Positions 32,891-41,597 of a stretch of DNA of 64,000 bases are shown piece after piece. The stretch is from Modestobacter sp. VKM Ac-2982 (GTDB lineage: Bacteria; Actinomycetota; Actinomycetes; Mycobacteriales; Geodermatophilaceae). Location of the stretch: NCBI RefSeq assembly GCF_026967935.1, contig NZ_JAPVBL010000006.1:45951-109950 (forward strand). The letters are read 5' to 3'. Both the position numbers and the translations under genes were made by a program. The notes below the pieces were generated by a model. It was not told the origin of the DNA, made no database searches, and was given only the letters and a program-made list of their open reading frames with translations. Position 1 is the first letter of the stretch. Each line of letters starts with the position of its first letter.

Positions 32891-35800
32891 ACCTGGGCGA
32901 CGGCCGGGGCCGGTGGCGCGGGCCGGGCCGCCGCGGTGGCGATCTCGACCAGCCGGCACAGGCCGTTGACCAGCCGCAGCTGCTCCGGCGTCTGCACCGG
33001 CGAGGTGAGCAGCGCCGGGCTGCCGACCAGGTAGGCGACGGTCTTCGCCCGGGACAGCGCGACGTTCAGCCGGTGCCGGTCGAGCAGGAAGTCCAGCCGC
33101 CGGGGCACGTGAGCACCACTGGAGGCGGCCAGGGTGAAGACCGCCACCGCCGCCTCCCGGCCCTGGAACTTGTCGACCGTGCCGACCTCCACCTCGCCCA
33201 GCCCGACTGCGGCGAGTGCGCTGCGCACCTGGTTGACCTGCGCGTTGTACGGCGTGACGACCAGGACGTCGGCCGGCCCCATCACCCGCTCGACCCCGCC
33301 GGTCCGCCAGCTGCGGCCCATCAGCCCGGCGACGAGCTCGGCGACGACGGCCGCCTCCTCCGGGGAGGCGGAGCCGTTGCCCTCGTGCACCACCGGCACC
33401 CAGCAGATCCCGGCCGGCGCCGCCCACCGGGCCGGGGCGTCGAGCTCGTTGTCGGCCGTGACCGGCGCCGGCTGCAGCTCCCCGCCGTAGGACAGCCCGG
33501 AGACCACCCGGCACAGCGCCGGCGCCATCCGCCAGCTGCGGTCCAGGAATACCCCCCGGTCGGGGGTGAGCACCTCGTGCTCGCCGAGCACGTGCTGCAG
33601 TGCGGAGACGTCCGCCCCGTCGGGATGGATCCCCCGGCCTGGCTGGCGGAGCTGCTGCGGGTCACCGAGCAGCACCAGGTTGGTCGCGGCCCGGCTCACC
33701 GCCAGGGTGTTGGCCAGGGACAGCTGCCCGGCCTCGTCGACGACGAGCACGTCCAGCCGGCCGGCCAGCTCCGGGCGGGCGAACAGCCACGAGGTGCCGG
33801 CCACCAGGTCGACGTCACCGCCGTCGAGTGCGTCGACGACCTGCCCGTTGGAGCCGACGCACTGCACGTCGACGTCGCCGCACCGCTGCAGCTCGTCGGC
33901 CTTCTGCAGCGCCCGGACCGGCACCCCGGCCTCGCGGGCGGCCGCCATCACCGCATCGAGCAGGTTGCCGATCACCTTGTGGCTGGAGGCGGTCACCCCC
34001 ACCCGCTTGCCGGCGCGGACCAGGTCGACGACCGCGCGTGCCCCGGTGTAGGTCTTGCCGGCTCCCGGCGGGCCCTGGACCGCGAGCACCCCGCCGTCGA
34101 GCAGTCCGGCCAGCCGGCGCACCGCGGCCGCCGACTCCTCTCCCGGCTCGCGCTGCGGCGCCGCGGCGAGCAGCCGCGGCGGTCGGCGCAGCAACAGGTC
34201 GCGGGCCGACCGCGCAGGGCCCGCAGCGTCGATGCCGCTGACCGCGACCTGCTCACCGAGGTCGGTGAGCGCGGCCCGGAACAGCTTGTCGCTCGGTGGC
34301 GAGGTGGGCAGCAGCCCGGTCGGGTGCTCGAGTGCGGCGGCCGCGCCGCGCGCCAGCACCACCCAGCCGGCGGTCGGGTCGATGTCGACGACCGAACTGG
34401 TCAGCCGCTTCCCGTCCGGGTCGGGCAACAGGTGCTCGTACCGGTTGCCGGCCGACACCTTGGTCTCCTGCGGCGGGAAGCGGTAGCGCCAGTGCTGCGA
34501 CCGCTGGGCCGCACCGACCAGCTCGGGGGCCTCCAGCGGGCCCAGGGCCGGGGTCTCCCGCTCCAGGTCGTCGGCCGCGAGGTCGCGCAGCCGGAAGTAC
34601 TCCCACCAGGCCGAGCGGGCCTCCCGGGCGTGCCACCCCAGTTGCTGGGCCAGCAGCCAGGTGGCCTCCTGCTCCGGGGTCCGGTCGGTGTCGGGCAGCC
34701 CGGCGGTCAGCCGGAGCTCCAGCTCCTCGCGCAGCTCCTGGGCCGCGGCGTTCTCGGCGGAGCCGTCCGGGTCGCCGTCCTCCGGCCGGCCCAGCCGCGC
34801 GCCCGAGGCGAGCAGCTCGGTGCGCCGGGCCTCCAGCCAGTCGCGCAGCTCCCGGGTGGAGACGCAGTCGTCGCGGTTGTAGGCCTCGATCTGGTCGAGC
34901 AGCGCCTGGTCGCGGGTGGCGAGCCAGCGCTCGAAGGCGACGATGCTCTCCCCGGCGTCGGACACGTCGGCGCCGTGCACGCGGGTGTGCCCGCGGTAGT
35001 AGTCCTCGACCTGCTTGATCGAGTACGACTCCTTGCTCAGCCGCAGGCCCTGGCGCACCACGGCGTAGAGGTCGACGAGCACGTCGGCCCGCAGCAGCCG
35101 GTCGACCTCGGCCTCCCGGGTCTGCAACCGGGCCGACAGCGTCTTGAGCCGGGTCGGCTCGTAGGGCGCGTAGTGGAAGACGTGCATCGCCGGGTCGGCG
35201 GCATGGGCCGCGGTCAGGTGGTCGACCAGCGCCTCGAACGCGAGACGTTCGGCAGCGGACTGGTCGTCAGCGGCCGGGTCGCAGCCCCAGAAGGCGGTGA
35301 ACTCCCCGGCGGTGTCCAGGACCCCCCACAGGTACTCCAGCCCGGCATCGCCGGCGAACGGATCGCCCTCGATGTCGAAGAACAGGTCGCCGGCGCTCGG
35401 CGGCGGCAGCAGTTCGAAGCCGTGCCCCGGCTCGCGCGGCAGGAACTCGTAGCTCGGCAGCCCGGTCTCGCGCTCGGCCACCTGCAGTCGCGCCTGCTGG
35501 GCGAGCCGCTCCCGCGAGCTGCGGCCGATGGCGTCGGGCAGCTCGTCGGGGGCGCGGGTGGCCAGCGCGGTGACGGTCGGGACACCGGCCTCGACCAGCG
35601 CGGTCGCGTGGTCGCGGCGCATGAAGGCCACGAGGGACAGCGAGTCCTCCTCGCGCCAGCGCGCCGTGCAGGTCTCCCGCCAGGGGCAGACGCCGCAGTG
35701 CGCGTTCGGGTACGGCGGCGCCAGCTCCACGTCAGCGAGCCGGGAGAGGAACCGGGTGCGGGCGGCCCGGGTGTAGGCCTCCGCGTCGGAGTACCGGAAG

Positions 35801-36348
35801 ACCAGTTCCTGCTGGTCGCCGGTGACCACGGTGAGCAGCTCGGGCGGCACGCCCTGCAGCCCGGCCAGGAGGTCGCCGTACAGCGCCATCTGCAGCAGGG
35901 CCGGCACCTTGATCCGGCGGGCGAGCTTCGTGTCGGCGACGTCGTAGGCCCAGGCCCCCAGGTCGCTGACCCGGTCGGTGCGCTTGAGCAGGAAGTCGGC
36001 GTGCCCGCGCCAGGTGCCGTCGAAGAAGGTGGCCTGGTAGACGACGTCCGCGCCGGCGCGCATGGCGGCGAGCGTCTCGTCCTGAGCGCGACGCAGCCCG
36101 GCGGCGTCCTTGCCCGACGGCCCGATGACCTCCACGACGGACAGGCCCCGGTCGCGCAGCCGCTGCACGTGCCGCTCCTCGTGCGCCATGCCGTGGGCAG
36201 CGACCAGCTCGGTCATCGGATCGACCGCCGGCGGGCGGCTGCGGGCGCCGCGGGCGACCTCGAGGGAGAGCCGGGTGAGGTGCTCGCACTCGATGAAGCC
36301 GGTCAGGTCACTGGCACTGACCACCAGCGCGCCGTCGGACTCGTACAC
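32887..36348 (-). CDS. TM0106-type RecB-like nuclease fused to superfamily 1 helicase
   Basis: 1153 residues. N-terminal RecB-like nuclease part (ASDLTGFIECEHLTRL, YDVADTKLARRIKVPALLQM) ending in a cysteine cluster HCGVCPWRETC. Middle DEDD/RNase H-like part with LFFDIEGDPFAGDAG and NRDDCVSTRELRDWL. C-terminal helicase: Walker A VQGPPGAGKT (~residue 760), LVVDEAGQLS, LLGDPQQLRQP, and VGTVDKFQGREAAV with LNVALSRAK near the end, as in Dna2/Upf1-like enzymes. Expected to unwind and cut nucleic acid; probable repair or defence role, not proven. GTG start with a G-rich box upstream. Confidence 0.88.
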   Translation of the reverse strand: MYESDGALVVSASDLTGFIECEHLTRLSLEVARGARSRPPAVDPMTELVAAHGMAHEERHVQRLRDRGLSVVEVIGPSGKDAAGLRRAQDETLAAMRAGADVVYQATFFDGTWRGHADFLLKRTDRVSDLGAWAYDVADTKLARRIKVPALLQMALYGDLLAGLQGVPPELLTVVTGDQQELVFRYSDAEAYTRAARTRFLSRLADVELAPPYPNAHCGVCPWRETCTARWREEDSLSLVAFMRRDHATALVEAGVPTVTALATRAPDELPDAIGRSSRERLAQQARLQVAERETGLPSYEFLPREPGHGFELLPPPSAGDLFFDIEGDPFAGDAGLEYLWGVLDTAGEFTAFWGCDPAADDQSAAERLAFEALVDHLTAAHAADPAMHVFHYAPYEPTRLKTLSARLQTREAEVDRLLRADVLVDLYAVVRQGLRLSKESYSIKQVEDYYRGHTRVHGADVSDAGESIVAFERWLATRDQALLDQIEAYNRDDCVSTRELRDWLEARRTELLASGARLGRPEDGDPDGSAENAAAQELREELELRLTAGLPDTDRTPEQEATWLLAQQLGWHAREARSAWWEYFRLRDLAADDLERETPALGPLEAPELVGAAQRSQHWRYRFPPQETKVSAGNRYEHLLPDPDGKRLTSSVVDIDPTAGWVVLARGAAAALEHPTGLLPTSPPSDKLFRAALTDLGEQVAVSGIDAAGPARSARDLLLRRPPRLLAAAPQREPGEESAAAVRRLAGLLDGGVLAVQGPPGAGKTYTGARAVVDLVRAGKRVGVTASSHKVIGNLLDAVMAAAREAGVPVRALQKADELQRCGDVDVQCVGSNGQVVDALDGGDVDLVAGTSWLFARPELAGRLDVLVVDEAGQLSLANTLAVSRAATNLVLLGDPQQLRQPGRGIHPDGADVSALQHVLGEHEVLTPDRGVFLDRSWRMAPALCRVVSGLSYGGELQPAPVTADNELDAPARWAAPAGICWVPVVHEGNGSASPEEAAVVAELVAGLMGRSWRTGGVERVMGPADVLVVTPYNAQVNQVRSALAAVGLGEVEVGTVDKFQGREAAVAVFTLAASSGAHVPRRLDFLLDRHRLNVALSRAKTVAYLVGSPALLTSPVQTPEQLRLVNGLCRLVEIATAAARPAPPAPAVAQV

Positions 36349-36453
36349 CGTTGCCCCCGTCCCCTCCCCCTGGTGGAGGAGCTGCCGCGACCGTACGGCG
36401 GGGGTACGACACGTCGGCGAAGGCGCCGACCAGACCTCGTCCCAGCCTCGGGG

Positions 36454-37275
36454 TCAGCTGAGGAAGCGGTCCACGACCGGCGCCAGCTCCGGTGCCTCGG
36501 TGACCAGGGCGAGGTGTCCGCCGCGGTAGAGGTGCAGCTGGGCGCCGGGGATCATCCGGGCCATCAGGCGGGGGTTCACCTCGGGGATGATCGGGTCGTC
36601 GTCGCCGGCGATCACCAGGGTGGGCTGCTTGATCATGCGGAGCAGCGGGAGGCTCGACCAGCCGGCACCGGCGGCCAACTGGTAGTAGTACCCGCGCCGC
36701 GGGCCCAGCCGCGACTCGGCGTGCAGCACCTCGGCCGCGCGCTCGGGGTGCTGGCGCATCGTGCCGCCGTAGATCTCCCCCGCGATCGTCCGGGCGTAGC
36801 CGGGGTCACGGTGCCGCCGCGGGGTGAGCATCTTGGACAGCACCCGCGGGTGCGCCGGCACCATGAGCGTTCCCGTCCCGGTGGCGGCGAGCACCAGCCG
36901 CCGGCACCGCCGCCGGTGCTGTACGGCGAACTGCTGTGCCAGACCGCCGCCCCAGGAGAAGCCGAGGACGTCGACGGCCTCCCGGTGACCCAGCTTGGTG
37001 AGCAGCCCCGCGACGACCGGCGCGAACGTCATCATCGTGTAGGGCAGGACCGGCCTCGGGGAGCCACCCACGCCCGGGACGTCGAAGCGGATCACCTCAC
37101 GCCGCGGGTCGAGCGCGTCGACGAAGGGCTGCAGCACCTCCAGGCTGGCGCCGATGCCGTTCAGCAGCAGCAGCGGAGTCAGCGTGCCGTCGCCGGGCCG
37201 GACCGAGACGCGCAGCGTCCGGCCCCCGACGGTGAAGGTGCTCAGCTCCGGGCCCACACCGCTCTCCTCGCTCAT
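36454..37275 (-). CDS. phaZ: Poly(3-hydroxyalkanoate) depolymerase-type alpha/beta hydrolase
   Basis: 273 residues. LLLLNGIGASLEVLQPFVDA, FDVPGVGGSPRP, nucleophile elbow GFSWGGGLAQQFA (Ser ~118), Asp in TLVIAGDDDPIIP and His in LYRGGHLALV complete the triad. The N-terminal signature and length match intracellular medium-chain PHA depolymerases (PhaZ, TIGR02240). Its start overlaps the phaC stop, so synthase and depolymerase are made together. Confidence 0.85.
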   Translation of the reverse strand: MSEESGVGPELSTFTVGGRTLRVSVRPGDGTLTPLLLLNGIGASLEVLQPFVDALDPRREVIRFDVPGVGGSPRPVLPYTMMTFAPVVAGLLTKLGHREAVDVLGFSWGGGLAQQFAVQHRRRCRRLVLAATGTGTLMVPAHPRVLSKMLTPRRHRDPGYARTIAGEIYGGTMRQHPERAAEVLHAESRLGPRRGYYYQLAAGAGWSSLPLLRMIKQPTLVIAGDDDPIIPEVNPRLMARMIPGAQLHLYRGGHLALVTEAPELAPVVDRFLS

Positions 37276-39038
37276 TTGTCGAACACGTACGTGCCGGGAG
37301 CCGCGCCCAGGGTGGGCTCGCCGCCGGCGAGCTCTGCCGGCGCATCGACCCCGTCGCCGGCCCGCTCACCCACCCACCGGGCGTAGTCGGTCCACCACGA
37401 CCCCTTCTCGGTGTGTGCGGAGGCGAGCCACTCGTCGGCATCCGGGAGGTTGGGCGAGCCCGTCCGCCAGGTCGACTTCGGGTTGGTCGGCGGGTTCACC
37501 AGCGACGCGATGTGCCCGCTGGTGGAGAGCACGAAGCGGGTGTCCCCACCGAGCAGCTGGGTGGTCGCGTAACAGGACTGCCACGGGCAGATGTGGTCGG
37601 CGATGCCGGCGACCACATAGGCATCGAGCGTGACCGCGGACAGGTCCACCGGCGTCCCGAGCATGGTCGCCGCACCCGGCTTGGTCAGGGAGTTGTGCAC
37701 CGCCATGTCCAGAAAGCCCCGGTGCAGCGCCGCGGTCATCCGGGTGGTGTCGGAGTTCCAGTAGAGGATGTCGAACGCCGGCGGGGGTTTGCCCTGCAGG
37801 TAGTTGTTGACCCAGTAGTTCCAGATCAGGTCGTTGGGCCGCAGCCAGGCGAACACCTCCGCCAGCGTCGCGCCGTCCAGGTACCCCTTCTTCGTCGACG
37901 CCCGGATGGCCGACTGGGCGGACTTCTCGTCCAGGAACGCCCCCACCGTCCCGCCGCGGGCCTGGTCGAGCACCGTCACGGCGAAGCACACGGAGGCGAC
38001 CCGCTCCTGCTCGCCGATCGCGGCGAGGTGCCCGAGCACCATCGCGGTGATCATCCCGCCGGAGCAGAAGGACATCAGGTTGGTCCGCCGCGCGCCGGTG
38101 ATCCGCTCCGCCGCGGCCATCGCGTCGAGCACCGCCTGCCCGTAGGTGTCCAGGCCCCATTCGGCGTGCCGCGCATCGGGGTTCCGCCAGGACATCATGA
38201 AGACCTGCTGCCCGTCGGCGACCATGTGCTCGGCGATGCTGCGGCCCTCGGCGAGGTCGGCGATGTAGAACTTGTTGATCGTCGGCGGCACCATCACCAG
38301 CGGGACGGTGTGCACCGTCGGCGTGGTGGGCTGGTACTGGATCAGCTCGAAGACCGGCGTCCGCAACACGACGACGCCGGGGGTGCGCGCCAGGTCCTTG
38401 CCCACCTCGAAGGCGTCCGGCTCGACCATCGAGGGCACCCGGGGCGCTGAGGACAGGTCACGGACCAGCCGCCTGGTGCCGGACACCGCGCTGCGCCCGC
38501 CCGTGTCGATCGCCGTCTTCCACGCCGAGGGGTTCAGCGCCGGGTTGTTGCTGGGCGCCAGGGCCTCGACGATGTTGGTCACGGAGAACCGGATCCGCTC
38601 GTCGTGGGCCCACGGCAGGGCTGCGTCGTCGACCAGTCGGGCCGCCGTCTGCGCCGTCACCAGGTGCGCCTGCATGGCCCGCTTCAGCACCGGGTTGCCC
38701 GACCAGGCCGGATCGACGTAACGCTTGTCCTTGGCGTTCGGCGCCACCTCGGAACGGCCGAGCCCGATGCGACCCCACTCCCCGACGAGCCGGCCGGTGT
38801 GGCCGAGCACGGTGCGCGGACGGCGCGCCAGCGCCGCGGTGAAGCGGAGACTGCTGCTGACCGGCGGTACCAACCGGCGCAGCGGCCCGAGCGCAGCGTC
38901 GGTCAGGATCATGTCCAGCCCGGTGGCCGACTCGGCGATCCGCTCCGGCTCGGCATCGGGATCGCCGCCGGTGGTCGACGCCGCCACCGGTACGGACCGT
39001 GCGATGCCCTGCCCGGACGAGCGCGCGGGGCCGCTCAC
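37272..39038 (-). CDS. phaC: Polyhydroxyalkanoate synthase
   Basis: 588 residues from the GTG at 39038, chosen for its GAGGAG box 7 bases upstream. Catalytic Cys325 in the lipase-like box SFCSGGM, Asp in GIADHICPW and His in STSGHIASLVNP make the synthase triad; other landmarks are PPTINKFYIADLAEGRSIAE, MSWRNPD and NDLIWNYWVNNYLQGK. Polymerises 3-hydroxyacyl-CoA into storage polyester at granules; sequence favours class I/II over the two-subunit class III. Followed by phaZ, with a LacI-type regulator divergent upstream. Confidence 0.94.
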   Translation of the reverse strand: MSGPARSSGQGIARSVPVAASTTGGDPDAEPERIAESATGLDMILTDAALGPLRRLVPPVSSSLRFTAALARRPRTVLGHTGRLVGEWGRIGLGRSEVAPNAKDKRYVDPAWSGNPVLKRAMQAHLVTAQTAARLVDDAALPWAHDERIRFSVTNIVEALAPSNNPALNPSAWKTAIDTGGRSAVSGTRRLVRDLSSAPRVPSMVEPDAFEVGKDLARTPGVVVLRTPVFELIQYQPTTPTVHTVPLVMVPPTINKFYIADLAEGRSIAEHMVADGQQVFMMSWRNPDARHAEWGLDTYGQAVLDAMAAAERITGARRTNLMSFCSGGMITAMVLGHLAAIGEQERVASVCFAVTVLDQARGGTVGAFLDEKSAQSAIRASTKKGYLDGATLAEVFAWLRPNDLIWNYWVNNYLQGKPPPAFDILYWNSDTTRMTAALHRGFLDMAVHNSLTKPGAATMLGTPVDLSAVTLDAYVVAGIADHICPWQSCYATTQLLGGDTRFVLSTSGHIASLVNPPTNPKSTWRTGSPNLPDADEWLASAHTEKGSWWTDYARWVGERAGDGVDAPAELAGGEPTLGAAPGTYVFDK

Positions 39039-39429
39039 GTCGCACTCCTCGGGCCGAGCTGGACTGAGCGTGGTGGGGTGGTGCGGAGCTGGCACACGAG
39101 GGCTCCTCGTCTCGACACGCTGGCGGTCACGCGATGGTCCATCCGGGCGTACTGGACGTGATGCCCATCACACAGCCCGCAGGCCTGCGGGGCAACCGGG
39201 CAGCCAGGCGACGAGCCGCGTGCTGCTCTCCTCGTGCGGCACGCCGGGGGTGTCGACGTCCTGGCGCCCCACCAGGGGGCCAGACCAGGACACCCAGCGG
39301 GGACACATCGATCGCTACATCGAAAGACACATCGATGGGTGTGCCCTTCGCGGACAGCACACCTACACCCGCTGCCTGCTCACGGGGGAGGCGGTTTCAC
39401 CCTTTCTCCACTTCGGTAGAAAGCGCGCT
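39039..39429. promoter_or_regulatory. 391-base regulatory gap between phaC and lacI-type gene
   Basis: No gene seen. It holds several dyads: GATGGTCCATC (39133-39143), GTGATG-CC-CATCAC (39158-39171, perfect) and an 11-base direct repeat GACACATCGAT at 39302-39312 and 39326-39336 with a related TACATCGA between them (39316-39323). Position between phaC and a divergent LacI-type regulator makes them candidate operators; local composition is less GC-rich than neighbours. Confidence 0.5.
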
Positions 39430-40443
39430 GTGCCCGCGACGCTGAACTCCGTGGCCGCGGCCGCGGGGGTCAGCACCAGCACCGCGAGCCGGGCCCTCTC
39501 CGGCCACCCCGCGGTGCTGCCCAGCACCCGCGCCCGGGTGGAGGCGGCCGCCGCCGCCCTCCAGTACCAACCCAACCGCACCGCCAGCGCCCTGCGCACC
39601 CGGCGCACGGGGCTGGTCGGACTGGTCGTCAACAGCCTGCGGACGGCGACCTTTCACACGATCGCCGAGACGCTGCAGGGCTGGGCCGCCGAGCACGACT
39701 ACCAGGTGCTGATCTGCACCACCGGCGGCGACCCGGCGCGTGAGGCGGCGTTCCTGCAGATGGCCCGCCAGCACCACTTCGACGGCGTGGTGATCGCCGG
39801 TTCCGGCGCGAACACCGACCTGGTGAACGTCCTGGTGCAGGAGGGCCGTGCGGTCGTGACGATGAACCGCGAGGTGCCCGGCTCGCTGGCCCCCTCGGTG
39901 ATGTCGGCCTACGAGAGCGCCGCCCGGATGGCCACCGAGCACCTGCTCCAACTGGGGCACACCCGGATCGCCGCGATCGAGGGCACGCCGGAGGTGACCT
40001 CCGGCCGGCTGCACCACGCCGGCTTCCTGGTGGCGATGACCACCGCCGGCGTCCCGGTCCACGACGAGCTGGTGTGCCGGGGGCCCTTCACCCCCGACTT
40101 CGGCCGGTGGGCCGCCAGTCAGCTGCTCGACCTGGCCGAACCGCCGACGGCCCTGCTGGTGACCAACCACGAGGCGTCGTTCGGCGCACTGCCGGTGGTC
40201 GGGGACAGTCATCTGCGGGTGCCCGAGCAGCTGTCGGTGATCTGCACGGAGGACGAGCCGTTCTACCAGTGGTGGTCACCGCCGGTCACCACCGTGGACA
40301 ACCGCGCCGAGCTGCTGGCCACCAGCGCCGCCGAGCTGCTGCTGGCCGAGCTGACCGCTGGGGGGTCAGCTCAGCCGGCACCCCGCGCCGAGGTCGTGCC
40401 GCCGGTGCTCGTCGAGCGGGGGACGACGGCACCGCCGGCCTGA
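39430..40443 (+). CDS. LacI family transcriptional regulator
   Basis: 337 residues from the GTG at 39430. LacI helix-turn-helix and hinge: TLNSVAAAAGVSTSTASRAL, SGHPAVLPSTRARVEAAAAA, YQPNRTASALRTRRT. Ligand-binding domain with GLVVNSLRTATFHTIAETL, FDGVVIAGSGAN and a C-terminal TTVDNR. It is divergent from phaC with palindromes between, so regulation of PHA metabolism is plausible; the effector is unknown. Confidence 0.9.
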   Translation: MPATLNSVAAAAGVSTSTASRALSGHPAVLPSTRARVEAAAAALQYQPNRTASALRTRRTGLVGLVVNSLRTATFHTIAETLQGWAAEHDYQVLICTTGGDPAREAAFLQMARQHHFDGVVIAGSGANTDLVNVLVQEGRAVVTMNREVPGSLAPSVMSAYESAARMATEHLLQLGHTRIAAIEGTPEVTSGRLHHAGFLVAMTTAGVPVHDELVCRGPFTPDFGRWAASQLLDLAEPPTALLVTNHEASFGALPVVGDSHLRVPEQLSVICTEDEPFYQWWSPPVTTVDNRAELLATSAAELLLAELTAGGSAQPAPRAEVVPPVLVERGTTAPPA

Positions 40444-40447
40444 CCCC

Positions 40448-40486
40448 CACCGGGCCGCCGCGTCAGGTGACCACGCCGGCCCGGTG
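40448..40486. terminator. Bidirectional terminator-like hairpin
   Basis: CACCGGGCC (40448-40456) pairs exactly with GGCCCGGTG (40478-40486), with a GTCA-GG-TGAC dyad in the loop. It lies between the convergent LacI-type and iron-binding lipoprotein genes. No T tract. Confidence 0.45.
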
Positions 40487-40497
40487 CTGCGCTCGGT

Positions 40498-41517
40498 TCA
40501 GCCGACCACCTCGGACAGCTCCGGGGCGAAGCCGTCCAGCAGGTAGGGCAGGCTCAGGGCGCTGGCGAACTGCAGGGCCGCGTAGTCCTCGCCCTCGATG
40601 AAGACCGACCGGCCCTCGGCGACGGTGGGGAGCCCGGACAGCACCGGGTCGCCCTCGATCCCCGCCCGCTCGGTGTCGGAGCCGGACTGGAAGACCAGCA
40701 CGTCGGCGTCGAGCATCCGGGCCTCCTCCCGGCTGACCGTCCCGTAGAAGTCGCTCTGCGCCGCGGCGTCCAGGGCCGGGTCGACGACCATCCCCAGGTC
40801 CAGGAAGAACCGGGTGCGGGTGTCGTCGGAGGTGTGGAAGGGGTACTCGCCCTCGTAGGCCGGGCCGGAGAGGGTCACCGTCTTGCCCTCCAGCTCCGGG
40901 TGCTCGGCCCGCGCCGCCGCGATCTGCTCCTCGACGTCGGCGATGAGCTCCTCGGCGCGGTCGGGCCGGCCGAGCGCCTCGCCGGTGATCCTGGTCTGCT
41001 CCTGCCACGGGGTGCCGAAGGCGATGAACTCCTCCGGCTGCACGACCGTCGGGGCGATCGCGCTGAGCGTCTCGTACTCGTCCTCGGTCAGGCCGGCGGT
41101 GACGGCCATGATCAGGTCCGGGTCGAGCGCGGCGATCTGCTCCGGGTCGACCTCGGCGCGCGGCAGGATCTCCGGGTCGGCGTCCCCGGCAGCCTCGTCG
41201 GCCCACGGGAAGAAGACGTCGTCCTCGGGGCCGAAGGCGTACCGGACGGCGACCGGGACGACGCCGAGGGCGAGGATCGCGTCCTGCTCGGTGTAGCCGA
41301 GGGAGACCACGCGCTCGGGCTCCGCGGGGATCTCCGTCGTCCCGTAGGCGTGCTCGATGGTGACCGGGAAGGCCGAGTCGCCGGCCGAACCGGTGGCGGC
41401 CGCAGCCGGCTGCTCGTCGGACTGTGACGAGCAGCCGGCCAGGACGGCGACCGCGAGGACGGGGAGGGCCACGGAGCTGGTGAACGTGCGTCGCGCGAGC
41501 GACCGGGAGAGCAACAT
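40498..41517 (-). CDS. Iron-siderophore ABC transporter substrate-binding lipoprotein
   Basis: 339 residues. Signal peptide with lipobox VLAGC at Cys29; FecB/BtuF-like fold: VVSLGYTEQDAILALGVVP, ALDPDLIMAVTAGLTEDE, TPWQEQTRITGEALGRPDRA. Binds ferric siderophore outside the membrane for an ABC importer; the permease and ATPase genes are not in the window. An iron box lies 15 bases upstream of the start, overlapping the expected promoter. Confidence 0.92.
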   Translation of the reverse strand: MLLSRSLARRTFTSSVALPVLAVAVLAGCSSQSDEQPAAAATGSAGDSAFPVTIEHAYGTTEIPAEPERVVSLGYTEQDAILALGVVPVAVRYAFGPEDDVFFPWADEAAGDADPEILPRAEVDPEQIAALDPDLIMAVTAGLTEDEYETLSAIAPTVVQPEEFIAFGTPWQEQTRITGEALGRPDRAEELIADVEEQIAAARAEHPELEGKTVTLSGPAYEGEYPFHTSDDTRTRFFLDLGMVVDPALDAAAQSDFYGTVSREEARMLDADVLVFQSGSDTERAGIEGDPVLSGLPTVAEGRSVFIEGEDYAALQFASALSLPYLLDGFAPELSEVVG

Positions 41518-41531
41518 GGTGTTGTTCTACC

Positions 41532-41550
41532 TGAGGGCAGCCTTACCTAA
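41532..41550. promoter_or_regulatory. IdeR/DtxR-type iron box upstream of siderophore-binding lipoprotein
   Basis: On the minus strand TTAGGTAAGG followed by CTGCCCTCA: 15 of 19 positions agree with the DtxR/IdeR consensus (TTAGGTTAGG-CTAACCTAA), the left half being nearly perfect. It is immediately before the lipoprotein start, consistent with iron-dependent repression. Confidence 0.7.
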
Positions 41551-41597
41551 CTAACCGGTCGTCTCCCTCGTTGCCCGATCGAGACCTGCCGGTGGGG

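Noticed and set aside
33073..37386. Long plus-strand reading frame (~1437 residues) opposite the nuclease-helicase and phaZ
   Set aside because: It is the antisense of genes with full motif sets on the minus strand; its product is low-complexity Gly/Arg/Val/Gln with no domain.
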